Assembly (NCBI GenBank): GCA_032871835.1
Contig: CM065297.1
Span: 67,443,253-67,507,252 of the forward strand
DNA from: Dipteronia dyeriana
Taxonomy: Eukaryota > Streptophyta > Magnoliopsida > Sapindales > Sapindaceae
Direction: 5' to 3'
DNA length: 64,000 nucleotides
Both the position numbers and the translations under genes were made by a program. Positions 45,429 to 57,197 of the stretch are shown in pieces. The notes beneath the pieces are model-generated. The model did no database searches and was not told the origin of the DNA. It was given only the letters and a program-made list of their open reading frames with translations. Position 1 is the first letter of the stretch. Each line of letters starts with the position of its first letter.

Positions 45429-46733
45429 ATATTTCGGGACAAAACCACTCACTCACAAAGTATCCCCACAACAAACAACAAGAAACAACAAGAGGTCAAC
45501 AAAAATCATTCTATATTACAAGAGATACCTAAAGCTAAATCTTCAAATCTTTCATCTCTTGTAGAAAGATCATCCCTACAAAACAAGAACTATACTTTCC
45601 AAGGCAAGTGTATGAGAGAGATCAAGATAAATAAAAACAAGTGCAATTTGCATGAATTAGAAACAAGTAACATGCAATCAACAATGCAGTAAGCAAACGC
45701 TCCCCCTAAATTGATCCACTCCCTCTCAATAGGTCAATCTCCCTTTAAATCATGCCAATACAATGCACATAGCAAACACTCCCCCTAAATAGATCTACTC
45801 CCACTCAATAGGTCAATCTCCCCTTAAATCATGCCAATATCAACTCCTTGTAACTCTAACAATACTACTCCCCCTTTTTGTCACAAGATAGGCAAAGGAG
45901 TATTCCCCAACCGGGATGCTTTAGCAAAAAGAGATATTTGCAATGTAAATGCATAACCATATACAACAACTTTATCCAGGATAATTAAAAGAGAGAGAAA
46001 TTCATGGAAGTTTTATTGATTGGAAGATGTGCGAAAGATTGCCTTGAATGAAATACAAGCAACATAAACTTCCAAAAGCGTGGTATTTGGCAAAGGAAAA
46101 ATAGTACATGAGGTTCCAAGAGAATTCAAACCAATTTGCACCAAATTGTCAATGGAAAACAAGATATAGTTTGACCAAAAGAAAAACAGATATCAAACTT
46201 TACAAGTTGAACAAGACATGAGCAACTATTGCACCCTTTTAGATTTCTTTGGGCAAGATGCCCGTATTATAGTAGCCTTATTCAAGAAGTAAAGAGAGAG
46301 AGAGAGAGAGAGACTATAGGAATGTGAAAATCCTTGAAATGGATACAATATCCTTATTGAATGAAGTCTCAAAAGACACTTGCACACATATTTGCAATCA
46401 TTTTGTAAGCATTCAATAAATTCATCATGCATAACACTTTAAGCATGTCAAGATCAAGTTTTCATAAACATGGAGATAAACTTTGGGTCAATCAAATGAA
46501 CTTCCCAATCAAATTCCCTAGTCCAAAAATACATGTTTGAACACAAATGAGACATGCATTTCAAATAAGGCAAAAACACACTTATTGAATAAAAAGACAT
46601 ATAATCATATATGCATCCAAGATACTCAAGCAATTAATTAAACAGCATAAAATTGAATAATTATTTGCTTATTAGAATGCAAGTTCACTCTCTTTGCTTG
46701 AGCTCCCCATATGGGGTCAAACACCAAAACTCA
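45429..46733 (-). other. Sirevirus region between pol and 3' LTR, non-coding
   Basis: 1.3 kb. Sireviruses often carry an envelope-like frame here, but none is open. It holds repeated PPT-like motifs at 45692-45880 and a (GA)n run at 46293-46312. Confidence 0.7.
45692..45880 (-). repeat. Repeated PPT-like motifs, 79-bp duplication
   Basis: Two copies of a 79-bp unit start at 45692 and 45771; each has 'cactccccctaaat' or its variant and 'tctccc(c/t)ttaaatcatgcc'. A further site at 45866-45880 reads CAAAAAGGGGGAGTA on the minus strand. Multiple PPTs upstream of the 3' LTR are a known Sirevirus trait. Confidence 0.75.
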
Positions 46734-48230
46734 TCAATGCATATGACAAATCCCAATAGATCTACTAAGAGATTTAAACTTAGTTGAATCTAATGGTTTT
46801 GTAAACAAATCCGCTAGTTGATCATTTGTGCCCACATGCTCAAGTGTAATGCATTTGCTCTCAACTAGCTCTCTAATGAAATGATGTCTAATGTCAATAT
46901 GCTTAGTTCTAGAATGTTGGACAAGATTTTTTGAAATATTAATGGCACTCATGTTATCATAATAAAGGGTTAGAGCACCTTGCTCAAAGCCATAATCCAC
47001 AAGCATTTGCTTTATCCAAAGGAGTTATCTCGGCCTCGGTTGTGGATAATGAGATGGAATTTTGCTTATTACAAAACCAAGACACAAGATTTTTCCCTAA
47101 GAAGAAGCAACCGCCCGATGTACTCTTCCTATCATCACAATTACCTACTCAATCTGCATCACTAAAGCCAACTAAACTAGCATTAGTGTCAAAAGAGTAC
47201 CATATCCATAGTTGGATGTCCCATTCACATATCGAATGATTCTCTTCACGGAGGAGAGATGGGATTCCTTGGGATTGGCTTGATACCTAGCACACACACC
47301 AACATTAAAGGTTATATCGGGCCTACTAGCAGTCAATTATAGCAAGCTCCCTATCATACCCCAATATAGACTTTGATCCACACGTTTTCTACTAGCATCC
47401 TTGCTAAGTTTCAAGGTGGTACTCATAGGTGTGTCACAATGCTTGGCATTCTCAAGACCAAATTTCTTCACTAGGTTCTTGGCATATTTAGCTTGAGGTA
47501 TGATGATCCCATCATGCATTTTCTTGATTTACAAGCCTAGGAAGTAATTGAGTTCGCCAACCATGCTCATTTCAAACTCATAAGTCATGACATCAACAAA
47601 TTGTTAAAATTTCAAATTGTTGGTGGAACCAAAAACTATGTCATCAACATAAATTTGAGCTATGAATAACTCATCTTTAGTGCACTTGATGAACAAAGTC
47701 TTGTCAACACTACCTCTAGAATAGCCATTGTCAACAAGATAAAGAGTGAAGCACTCATACCAAGCCCTCGGTGCTTGTTTCAACCAATATATCGCCTTCC
47801 TGAGGCAATAAACATGATTGGGGTGGTGTGTATCCACAAACCCCTTAGGTTGCTAAACAAACACTTCCTCTTGCAAGAAGCCATTGAAGAAGGCACTCTT
47901 AACATCCATTTGATATAATTTAAACTTGTGAACACACGATATGGATAAGAGAAGCCTAATGGACTCTAATTTGGCAACGGAAGCAAAAGTCTCCTCAAAG
48001 TCGATATCCTTAATTTGAGAGTATCCTTGTGCAACAAGTCTAGCTTTGTTCTGCACAATGTTGCCATCCTCATCTGATTTGTTTCTATAGACCCACTTGG
48101 TGCCTATCACATTAGTGTTCTTAGGCCTAGGAACTAGAGTCAAAACCTCATTCCTTTCTAATTGATTTAGCTGTTTTTGCATAGAAAGAACCCAAAACTC
48201 ATCACTTAAAGCATAATCAACTTTTTAGGG
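46734..48230 (-). pseudogene. Sirevirus RT and RNase H, broken
   Basis: RT begins with 'LTLVPRPKNTNVIGTKWVYR', 'KARLVAQGYSQ' and 'YQMDVKSAFFNGFLQEEVFV' (48182-47853). After a stop it continues 'IYWLKQAPRAWYE' and 'IYVDDIVFGSTN' with the YVDD core (47837-47604). Next is 'FGLENAKHCDTPMSTTLKLS' (47519-47337). RNase H ends with 'LYYDNMSAINISKN', 'HSRTKHIDIRHHFIRELVE' and 'LADLFTKPLD' (47006-46734). At least three stops or frame changes separate these blocks. It copies element RNA into DNA in the family; this copy cannot make a complete enzyme. Confidence 0.9.
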
Positions 48231-48569
48231 TTCGATTTTAGTGGTGTAACAAGCATAACTAATTTGATTTGCTAATTGATGTCTTGTCCTCACACCCTCA
48301 TTCACATTTCCAAGAATGTCACTCTTGTTGTGGAGATGCCTAACTCAAGGAGCGGGTTCCTTAGAGGCCAAAGTAGGATTTCTATCAAGAGATTGAGTGA
48401 CCTCTTTTTCAATATTAGATTTTTCATCACTAGAAATCTCATCAATATTCACCATGGTAGAATCATCAACCACACTAATCTCCTCATCATGGTTACTAAC
48501 CTTAGGCCTACAATCATCTATGACCACGTTAGATGACTTCATTACACTTCGTGTCTCCGAATTAAAAAC
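48231..48569 (-). pseudogene. Sirevirus integrase-RT linker
   Basis: Decayed acidic linker within pol; an open piece at 48542-48345 is rich in Asp, Glu and Ser. No domain recognised. Confidence 0.5.
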
Positions 48570-49781
48570 TCAATAGGACTTAATATTTAGAGCATAGCCA
48601 ATGAAAATCCCCTCATCACTCTTAGCATCAAACTTGCCAAGTTGATCACGGTCATTTAGAATGTAACACTTGCTTCCAAATGAGTGGAAGTAGCTAACAT
48701 TTGGATTCTTACCCTTCCACAATTCATAGAAGGTTTGCCTAGTTTCGGGCCTATGAAAAACTCTATTGCCTATATAACAAGTCGTATTGACAGCTTCAAC
48801 CCAAAGATTCCTAAGCACATTGTTGTTATGCAACATCACACGGGCAATTTCTTGGAGAACTCTATTCTTCCTCTCTACCACCTCATTTTGTTGAGGAGTT
48901 CGAGGAGCTGAGAACTCATGAGAGATGCCAAGATTATCACAAAAGTTTTCAAAGCTAGCATTTTCAAATTCTCTCCCATGATCACTCCTAATTCTCTTAT
49001 TGCATTTTATATGAGAATCCTTTTCATTTTGAATTTTAGTGCAAAGCATTTTAAAATTTTCAAACGTTTCATATTTTTCTCTAAGAAAGTAGGTCCATGT
49101 AAATCTAGAAAAATCTTCAACACACACAAAGATGTACCTCTTGCCACCGAGACTCTCGGTTTGCATGGGACCTATAAGGTCCATATGAAGAAGCTCTAGT
49201 GGCTCCTTGGTGGCAAGATACTTACCCTTTTTTTGCACACTCTTAGTTTTCTTTCCTTGTTGGCAAGGTCCATAAACTCCCTCAATCCTATTTCCAAACT
49301 TAGGAAGACCTCTCACAACATTTAACCTCTCAAGAACTTTCAAGTCTTTGAAATTCATATGACCTAACCTTTGATGCCACAATTCAACTTTATCATAACT
49401 AGACAAATTACACGAGATTTCATTAGAATCAAGACAATAACAGTTATCACTTGATCTATTTCCTTTTAATAGAACTTGTCCATCTTCTCTTAGAATAGAG
49501 CAATCAACTTTCCTAAACAAAATGGAAAGCCCTTCATCATTCAAATGTGATATGCTAATAAGATTGGCTTGCAAGCCATATAGATATAGAGCATTAGGTA
49601 AGGAGGGCAAACCGAGGATGGACATGTTTCCTTTTCCTAAAACCTTCTTACGTGAACCATCACCAAAGGTGACAAATCCACCATCTTCTATAACAAGAGT
49701 CTTAAAGAAACTCTTATTTCCGGTCATGTGCCTAGAACACCCACTATCAAGATACCAAATGTTAGAGGCTTTCGCCTTCAA
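48570..49781 (-). pseudogene. Sirevirus protease end and integrase, long open frame
   Basis: 403 codons without a stop. It opens with the protease site 'IWYLDSGCSRHMTG' (DSG intact). The zinc region follows, 'LWHQRLGHMNFKDLKVL' and 'VYGPCQQGKK' (one zinc Cys replaced by Tyr). The core is complete: D in 'LELLHMDLIGPMQ', D in 'RIRSDHGREFEN' and E in 'EVVERKNRVLQEIA'. It ends 'GYALNIKSY'. It is the best preserved part of the element, but in-frame connection to gag and RT is lost. Confidence 0.93.
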
Positions 49782-50490
49782 GGTTACTTAGGACACATGA
49801 CAAGCATACTCATTTGTTTTAGTCCACCTAGTAGCAACATTGTCATTAGGAGCCTTGGGTTCATTGGCTCTAAAATTCCTAGGTTCATGCGTTTTGGCTC
49901 TTCTAAGCATATTCTTCTCAATCATGCTTTCAAAACGACACAATTTAAAAAATTCAAAACAATTCAGCCTTATGTGACCTTTAACACCAAAATAATGACA
50001 AATGGGAGTAAAGTAAGAATTCATACCATATCCTTGTGCAAGCATGAAAGACTTCCCTCTCCTTTGAGTTGTCCTTTGATGTTGAGCCGAATCTCTTCTT
50101 TGAAACACCTTTTGATTGAGCCAAATTAGCTTCTCTTTTTTGTTGTGGGTTAAAACTCCTTTGTTGACTTTGAGAGCTCCTTGGAAGTTGAGGTCTTATT
50201 TGATGAGTTCTAGCTATTGGTGGATGAGCTTTAGCTTGAGAATTTGTTTGAGCCTTCATTTGAGCTTGCTTTGATGATTCTCCAACTTCATTCGATCTCA
50301 TTTGCTGGTGTGAACCTTGAGTCTCTTTATCCTCTTGACTCTTGACAAAGATGGTCTTCTTTAAGGAAGTGGCATCCTTGCCTTACACATATCCTAAGCC
50401 CGTTTTATCACTAGGACTCTTCCCACATGATAGCATCTTGTTAAGTCTCTCGGTTCCGGATGTCATCTTTGCAACAAATTCTTTCGCTTC
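49782..50490 (-). pseudogene. Sirevirus gag C-terminal part with second zinc knuckle
   Basis: Contains a Gln/Ser-rich stretch ('QLPRSSQSQQRSFNPQQ') and 'CHYFGVKGHIRLNC', a CCHC knuckle with its second Cys replaced by Phe. Frame changes separate it from the rest of gag. Confidence 0.8.
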
Positions 50491-51950
50491 CCTAAACTAA
50501 TCCTTTAAGTTCTCTTCACTCTTCTTAGTGATCACAAGCTCTAACTTCAAACTCTCTTCTAACTCTTTTCCACTCTTTACTTTCTCACTCAAGTGAGTAA
50601 TCTTGAAAGTCAACTCTAGGTTCTCATTTTTCAACTCTTGAATCTCCTTCTTCTTTTTCAATCTTGACTCTTCAAAAAACTTCATAAAGTCTACTTAGTC
50701 CATTTCCTCATCAATATCAAATCTAGAGTTGGAAGAGGTACTCTCATCACTAGAGTCACTTATTTCTTCCTTATCACTCACAACTTTCTTACCATTATAA
50801 GACGTTGTGAAGGCAATGAAGTTAGCAACTCTATCTTCATCATCCGAAGATTTTTCTTCCTTTTCTAAGTCTTCACTATCACTCTAAGTAGCCGCCATTG
50901 CAATCCCCTTCTTCTTCTTCTTCTTCTTCAAATTTGCACATTCTGGAGTGATGTAACCAAAACCACTGCATTCATAGCATTGAATGCCCTTATTGGAGTC
51001 ACTTTCTTAAAACTTTTCCATCTTCCTGAAGGAGTTTTCTTTTTCACTTCCTTTCCCTTAGACCCAAATCCTTTCCTCTCAAACTTTATAAATTTCTTGA
51101 ATCTTTTAACCAGGAGGGCCATTTCTTCATCTGAGTCCTCCTCTTCTTCTTTAACCTTAGTGGTCGTTAAGGCAATGCTCTTTTGCTTCTTCGGAGGTGT
51201 GGGTGAGGTGTTCCATCTTGACTCATAGGCTAGAAGTCTTCAAATGACTTCACTTGGCTTCATATTCTTGTATTCACTATTCTCTTCAAGTGTTGTCACC
51301 TTTGATTCGAACCTTGATGGAAATGACCTCATAATTGTTTGCTTGACTCTTCTATCCGAATAGGGATAACCAAGTTGATGGCTTTGGTTGACAATATCCA
51401 TCAATTTCACTTGGAAGTCATTGAAGCATTCATGCTCTTCCATCATAATCATCTCAAATTGCATCTAGAGGACTTAGAGCTTGAAGTCCTTGACTACCTC
51501 GGTTCCCTCATATGCCGTTTGAAGAATGTCCCAAGCCTCCTTTGCAATCCTAGTGTTTTGGACCAACTTGTACTGATTATCGTCCACGGTATAAAGGATG
51601 GCATGCATAGCCTTGTTGTTCCACTTTGACGCTTCAAACTCTTGAGTACTCCAATAAAACTTGGGCTTAAAAGCTTCTACACCATCGTCAGTGGTCATTG
51701 TTGGAGGAGTATACCCGTCTTCAATAGCCATCCAAGAACGGTCATCTATTTGGCAAAGATAGGCTTCCATCTTGCCTTTCCAAGAAGCGTAATTCACCCC
51801 ATTGAGCAAAGGGGGAATTGTGCTTGAGGCTCCTTCATGACTATTTCCGTTTCCACTTTTTAAAGGTAATAAATGATATGAAGATACAAATGTAATGCAA
51901 CACACAAAATGCAAACAACCAAAATGCACAAGGTAAGACACACAATGCAT
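50491..51950 (-). pseudogene. Sirevirus gag, broken
   Basis: The N-terminal part (51950-51474) is UBN2-type: 'PPLLNGVNYASWKGKMEAYL', 'DRSWMAIEDGY', 'NKAMHAILYTVDDNQYKLV' and 'AKEAWDILQTAYEGTE'. It continues at 51464-51240 with 'CFNDFQVKLMDIVNQSHQLG' and 'IMRSFPSRFESKVTTLEEN'. A first zinc knuckle near 50975 reads 'CYECSGFGYITPEC', with the His replaced by Tyr. A coiled coil follows (50685-50497, 'KKEIQELKNENLEL'). The true start is probably downstream of the first Met, near 'SGNGNSHEG'. Several stops are present. Confidence 0.88.
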
Positions 51951-51974
51951 GGATCACCTAAGTATATCTAGGCA

Positions 51975-51990
51975 CCGACTTTGATACGAA
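51975..51990 (-). promoter_or_regulatory. Primer-binding site of Sirevirus, degraded
   Basis: The minus strand reads TTCGTATCAAAGTCGG beside the LTR edge, two or three changes from TGGTATCAGAGC with its usual continuation. Position and likeness support a tRNA-Met PBS. Confidence 0.7.
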
Positions 51991-52026
51991 TTGAAATTCC
52001 CTAGAAAGTGTGTGTCTATAACCTAA

Positions 52027-52045
52027 GGGGGGGGGGGGGGGGGGG
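52027..52045 (+). repeat. Run of 19 G
   Basis: Nineteen consecutive G residues in the LTR motif where the sister LTR has 'agaggggg'. It may be real slippage or an assembly artefact. Confidence 0.9.
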
Positions 52046-53059
52046 TGAATAGGTTTTAATTCGATAGATTACCAATTTTATGAATTAATCAATATTAACA
52101 ATTCTACCCCATTCTACTAAATGTTCAAATAAAAGACTACAAACATAAAACAATGACAACACACAATATATACGTGGAAACCCTCCAAATGGGAAAACCA
52201 TGGGCTGTTTAGAGCGCCACCCTTGATCCTCAAAATCCACTATTGAGTAAAAGATTACAACCTAGGTTGACCTCCCATCTAACTCTCCAGTTACTAACCC
52301 TTTCACTCTACCCAACGAGCCTTAATAGTGATTTTGGATCACAAACCTTGTGCACTAATCACATAGCCACAAGCTTAACCAACAATAAAGAGATAATGGC
52401 AACCTAAGTGAATATGCAAGAGTATTCTATATGCAAAAATGATAGGTTAAGACATTCATGCTTATCTAGGATTAACAATGACAATTAAAGCAAATCCTAG
52501 ATATCAATGTTTTAAAGGCAAAGGCAAAAAGAATTAGCTAGAAGGGTAAAACTGTCCTAAATTATAGCTATCACAAATTAATGCATCTCAACCAACAATC
52601 AATACACAAGCATGTCATGAAAGCTATTAAACATTCAAACAAGCATTTAATATGCAATAAAGACTAAAAGCCTTAGGCATACATGTCTTTGCAATGAAAC
52701 TATGATGTCTTGAGCATGTAGAAGTTACCTAGTCAAGAAGAGGATGATACTCCATGCTTGAATGATCCTAGAATGAAGCTAGATGATCATGAGATGAAGT
52801 TGGGTTGAGTAAAGATGAGTGTTTTCAGAGTCCCTCTCTCTTTAGAAAAACTAAGAACACATAAAAATGGCTTCTTGGACTTTAAAGCATAACGAGAACA
52901 GAAGAGAACAAATATATATGGTGGCCTACATCAAATGGCGTTGTTTTGAATGAAAAGCAACCAAAACCCGTTAGGACCGTTGGCTGTACCGCGGTCTAGG
53001 TAAGTGTCCAGACCTCGGCACATAGAGCGATGTATCGCCTGGACAACGCCGCTCTATAG

Positions 53060-53101
53060 GCCGCTGTGCATACGCCGCTGTGCATACGCCGCTGTGCATA
53101 C
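53060..53101. repeat. 14-bp triplet repeat in Sirevirus 5' LTR
   Basis: Three exact copies of GCCGCTGTGCATAC. The sister LTR has a single related 'gccgttgtgcatg' near 44937. Confidence 0.92.
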
Positions 53102-53555
53102 ACTGCGTTCTGGACAACATGCAACGTATGTGAAACTCCGTTTGGGAGACTGCGGCGTATGCAACAAGCACATACCGCAGTAGACACAGCGTGCATCCTC
53201 TAGTAAACACCGTTGTGCAGGCTGCGGCGAGGGCACTGTACAAAGAGCGGTCTAGACCGCGGAATAGAGGAAAAAATCATCTTTTATAAGGCACAAACAT
53301 ACATTCAACACTCAAGCAAGAATTAAGACACACAAGGCACACAAGGTGGCAAATACGCATTTATGCAAGATAATTAAAATAAAATGCATGAGTGTGTGTG
53401 TGCACTAATACCTCTTCAATGAAAGTTAAGCATGTGATTTTACATTTGATGCTTGAGCTTGGTTACGAACAATGAAGCCCTAAACTACCCTTATATATAG
53501 ATCCCCAAATGTGGTTGTCAACAAAATAAGTCAATCAAACACCGAGGAACTTACA

Positions 53556-53560
53556 GACTC
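53556..53560. other. Target-site duplication GACTC (right)
   Basis: Exact match to 43876-43880. Confidence 0.93.
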
Positions 53561-53608
53561 CTAACCAGATAAATAGATAACTAAGATTAGCCATATAATT
53601 ACTACATT

Positions 53609-53626
53609 TCCCCGGCAGCGACACCA
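53609..53626 (-). promoter_or_regulatory. Primer-binding site of family X unit 2
   Basis: The minus strand reads TGGTGTCGCTGCCGGGGA, three changes from the Athila-type TGGCGCCGTTGCCGGGGA. It is three bases from LTR3. Confidence 0.82.
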
Positions 53627-53629
53627 TTT

Positions 53630-55334
53630 TGACCGAGCTACTTTTATCGTTATAAAACGCTCGTCAAACAATATTTATAAAAGCCACAACAATGGCTAAA
53701 ATTTTTTCAAAACAAGTACAATAAGGAAAGGGGAAACAGATGGCGAAAACTAGTTAACTGATATTAAACTAAAGCTGAGCACGAAAAGTAAAGGTAAATG
53801 GTTTTGGGTTTAAAAAGGTTAATAATAAAGATGTAAACTACAGTAAAGCTAATTAATCTAAAATGCAATTAGTGTTAATATGCAATGGGTGTTAAATATG
53901 ATTGTTAAGACTAAGGTATTGATGGTCCAATAAGTGATTTAAAGGCATGTATGAACTCTCATGAAATGAATGCATAAAAATCGATTGCAACCAATCTAGA
54001 TGTATAGTATCGGTTGTATTCCCTCATGAGTTTCCAATCTAGATGTATAGTATTGGCCACTCACAAGTGATTGTTCATGAATGCACATCTATCAAATTAA
54101 TGGAATAATCTCTTTATAAATTCACCAACCTAGATGTTTAGTGTTGGTGCTTAACCTATCACAAGCAATCAACCAAGATGTATAGAATTGATTACTCATT
54201 CAAGATTAGATAGAAATTGAAATTATTGAGTCCGGGTCTCACCTGAGGTTGTACTCTTGTTTGACTCTTCAATTCAATTTAGCATAGGGAGATTAAATAG
54301 ATGTATACCCAATCACCCACACAAGAAAATGGGTTAAAGAAGACCAAGTAGATGTATACCTAGTCAACTATCCACTTGATTCCCTCAATCAATTAGCTAA
54401 GTGAGGAGTTTACAATCAAAGACTAATCAATCAAGGGAAATAGTTAAAACAATGAATGAAACATAATTGATAGATTAAATAGAAAAAAAATAGAGTTCAT
54501 TACAAAACCCAATATCTACAAGTGTTTACATCAATCCCCTTGTGGGATGTTTAGCTACTCATGACAATTACAATAAAATAACAAGGAGAAAAGAGATAGA
54601 GAAGATCCATTGAAGATAACTCCTCCTTTCTTGAAGCCTTAATTCCAATCTCCAAGTGTCCTTGAGTAGATGATGATGATGGAGGATGGTTAGATTTGGT
54701 AGGGAATGATTCCTAAATTCTAGGTTAGTGAGTTGTGGAAGGAATTGAAGAGTGTGATTTTATATCCAGAAATTCATCTTTTTTTTCGAAATGAGAAAGC
54801 GGTATATTTATATGGTTTCCAAAATAGGACTGAAAATCGTTGATATGGTTGTCTGACACACGAAATATGCGGGTCTTGGACCTGCACATGACTCATCCAA
54901 ATACCTCGTGCCTTGATTTCTTCTCCCAGTTAAAGTGCAATGAGCGGACACTTACGCGATGGTACGCTGATGTAGACCTGTACATTGCCCTAATGCTTCA
55001 ATTCCAACTCTCGATTTTAAAGGAATGCGCGGACACTTGTGCGATAGTGCACGGATGTAGATTCGTGCAATGGTCTGGCTTCTACTTCCTTCATAGTACG
55101 CGTGTCTGGACCCGTGCAAGACCAGCGCATAGACCTGATGCTGCTTTATCAACTTTTTTTAACCTTTTTCCCTACAAAACCGCATCTTTTATCTAATTAA
55201 CCGGAATGTACCTAATCACCTAAAAACACAAATAAAGAGCCATAAGAGATGCAAAAACACCCGAAAACGAGACAAAGGTTAAGGAAATGAGGGCCAAAAT
55301 ATATAACAATTTTGGCTATATTTTGGCCCGATCA
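53630..55334 (-). repeat. Family X LTR3
   Basis: Starts TGACCGAGCTACTTTTATCG and ends ATTTTGGCCCGATCA, 1705 bp. It is the uninterrupted counterpart of LTR1 and shows the empty site for the Tat-like gypsy near 55160. It contains three 'ctagatgtatag'-like motifs near 53997, 54040 and 54130. Confidence 0.87.
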
Positions 55335-56389
55335 AATGTATAAAATTGATTACTCATTCAAAGTTAGATAAAAATTGAGATTATAAAATCCGGGTCTCAC
55401 TTGAGGATGTACTCTTGTTTGACCCTTCCAATCAATTGAGCTAAGTAAGATTAAGTATATGTATACCCAATCAAAACACTCCAATAATTTATCAAACAAA
55501 TTGCTAAAGAGAGGAATGTAACAATCAATAGATAATTCATCATTGAAATCAATTAATGCTATGAATATTAAAAATTTGATATATTGATATAAAAATATAA
55601 ATAGTTCATTACAAAGCCCACAATTAACCAAAGAATCACATCATCCCCTAGTGGGGTGATTAGCTACTCATGTCTATTACAAGAAATAGGCAAAGAAAAG
55701 AGAGTAGAAGAAAACCATAAATGATTCTTCCTTTTTGAAGCTCCAAATTGATCTCCTTGCCTTGTTTTGGTGAGTAGATGATGTGTGAATTGAATGAGTT
55801 TTTGGCGAGAAAGGAATTCCTAGATCTAGAGGGAGAAAGTGGTTATGAAAGGGTATATGGGCGTATGTGTCTCAGCAGAAAAGATCCTATATATGTGTCT
55901 TCAAAAAGACCTGATTTCACAGATGTGGCTTCTTTATGTGCATTGTCCCGTGCAATGACCGGATGCTTAAATTTCCATCTCCCGGGTCTAATGAAATGCA
56001 GGTTTTGTGTGTGAGTTGGGACCCATGTAGTGACCCGTATAATGACCTGATGCACTTGCCCTACTCCATTGTCAGCTCCCTGGTTTATTCAAAAGCGCGA
56101 TTTAAGCACGACTGTTGTGCGAGTCACGACCTACACATTTTCTTTTCTTCAACCTCTTCTTCACAGTGCGTAGGTAAGGACCTATACAGTACCAAGGCAC
56201 TTGGCCTCAACACTTGATCAAATATTGGCCTTTTTCTACACAAATCCGTGTTTTCCATCCAATTTTCTGAAATATACCTAACTGTCTGTAATCATAACAA
56301 ACAAGCCATAAGATACGTAAAAACAACCGAAAATGAGTCAAAGGAAATGGAATTGAGGGCCAAAATATATAACAATTTTGGCACGACCA
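55335..56389 (-). repeat. Family X LTR4, truncated
   Basis: After LTR3 the text restarts in mid-LTR ('aatgtataaaattgattactc', parallel to 54180) and runs to 'ATTTTGGCACGACCA'. The first 500-600 bp (in plus orientation) are missing. It differs from LTR3 in the GC-rich cluster (55930-56190) and resembles LTR2 more there. Confidence 0.8.
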
Positions 56390-57197
56390 AGTACCCCTAA
56401 ACCAAACCTTTGCTCATCCTCCTGCAAACTCTAAAATGACATAAGTAGAACACAAATGAACTAGACTCGACCTAATACTCTCCTAGACTTAACACATATA
56501 TTTCAATAAGTTGCTTGTCCAACCAGTGATGAGATGTAATGATGTGTGATAGAGAAAAGTAGACATGTGCAAAGTAATCTAAACAACTCAAAAGCACTTT
56601 AGGGAAACTCGCACTATCATGAATCCCATGCATAAGAGCACTCACATATCGGGAACTACTCACTCCTATACCTTGAGCAAAAATCGCTTTGACTCTAAAT
56701 CTCACCCAGATTCCCTCACTTTTTCATATAAAGTCCTAAGTTCACACTCATTCAAGGTATGCAATGATGGAATTTATTCATAAACTTCTAATGCATTGCA
56801 TACAATGTATATTCAAAAACTGATAATGTATGTGCACTAGCCTATGAATGATTCACTATGCCATAAACGTGGCAGATCAATCATCAACAGACATTCCCAA
56901 TCAAGACATATCATAGATTAAATAGGACTTTCCCTTTTGTTGTAATGGGACCATGGGGGTAGATGTGGTGAACAAACAAATGGGAAAATTTTGAGTTCAA
57001 AGATCACCAATCATGCTTCATATACTCACACACCCCACTCAAGCTCCACTTAACCAACAATTTACAACTATGTCTAGGTAGCACATTTCACACACTTTTC
57101 ATGCTTACAATTTAATACTTCTCATTGAGAGTACTTTTACACTTAATTTCAAGGCACCTTTCTTTCTTTTCTTTTTGATTTTTTTTCTTTTTGTTTT
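56390..57197 (-). mobile_element. Family X internal region 3, left part
   Basis: Begins with a degraded PPT ('agtacccctaaacc') and repeats the 33116-33900 block. It is cut at a T-rich stretch by the solo LTR at 57198. Confidence 0.75.
56472..56705 (-). other. Small conserved frame, family X copy 3
   Basis: 77 codons with 'RVKAIFAQGIGVSSSRYVS' and 'SASFPKVLLSCL'. Third copy of 33237-33443. Confidence 0.3.

Larger units (their letters stand above)
43881..53555 (-). mobile_element. Sirevirus-type copia element, complete structure
   Basis: 9675 bp with two LTRs (1534 and 1564 bp), a PBS, gag, PR, IN, RT, RNase H and a 1.3-kb region between pol and the 3' LTR. Exact TSD GACTC. It is placed in the Sirevirus (Maximus/SIRE) lineage by the 'RTKHIDIRHHFIRELVE' RNase H end, two gag zinc knuckles, several PPT-like motifs such as 'GACAAAAAGGGGGAGTA', the 'gggggtgaatagg' LTR motif and clustered palindromes in the LTR. 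LTRs are similar, so it is younger than its host unit, but stops in gag and pol make it defective. Confidence 0.93.
51992..53555 (-). repeat. 5' LTR of Sirevirus
   Basis: Starts TGAAATTCCCTAGAAAGTG and ends CGAGGAACTTACA. It is close to the left LTR, but differs in a long G run (52027-52045), a threefold 14-bp repeat (53060-53101) and point changes. A TATA-like 'CCATATATATTTG' (minus strand) lies near 52910-52922. Confidence 0.93.

Noticed and set aside
46293..46312. (GA)n run considered as a GAGA-type promoter element.
   Set aside because: It lies in the non-coding region between pol and LTR of a defective element; a plain microsatellite is the simpler reading.
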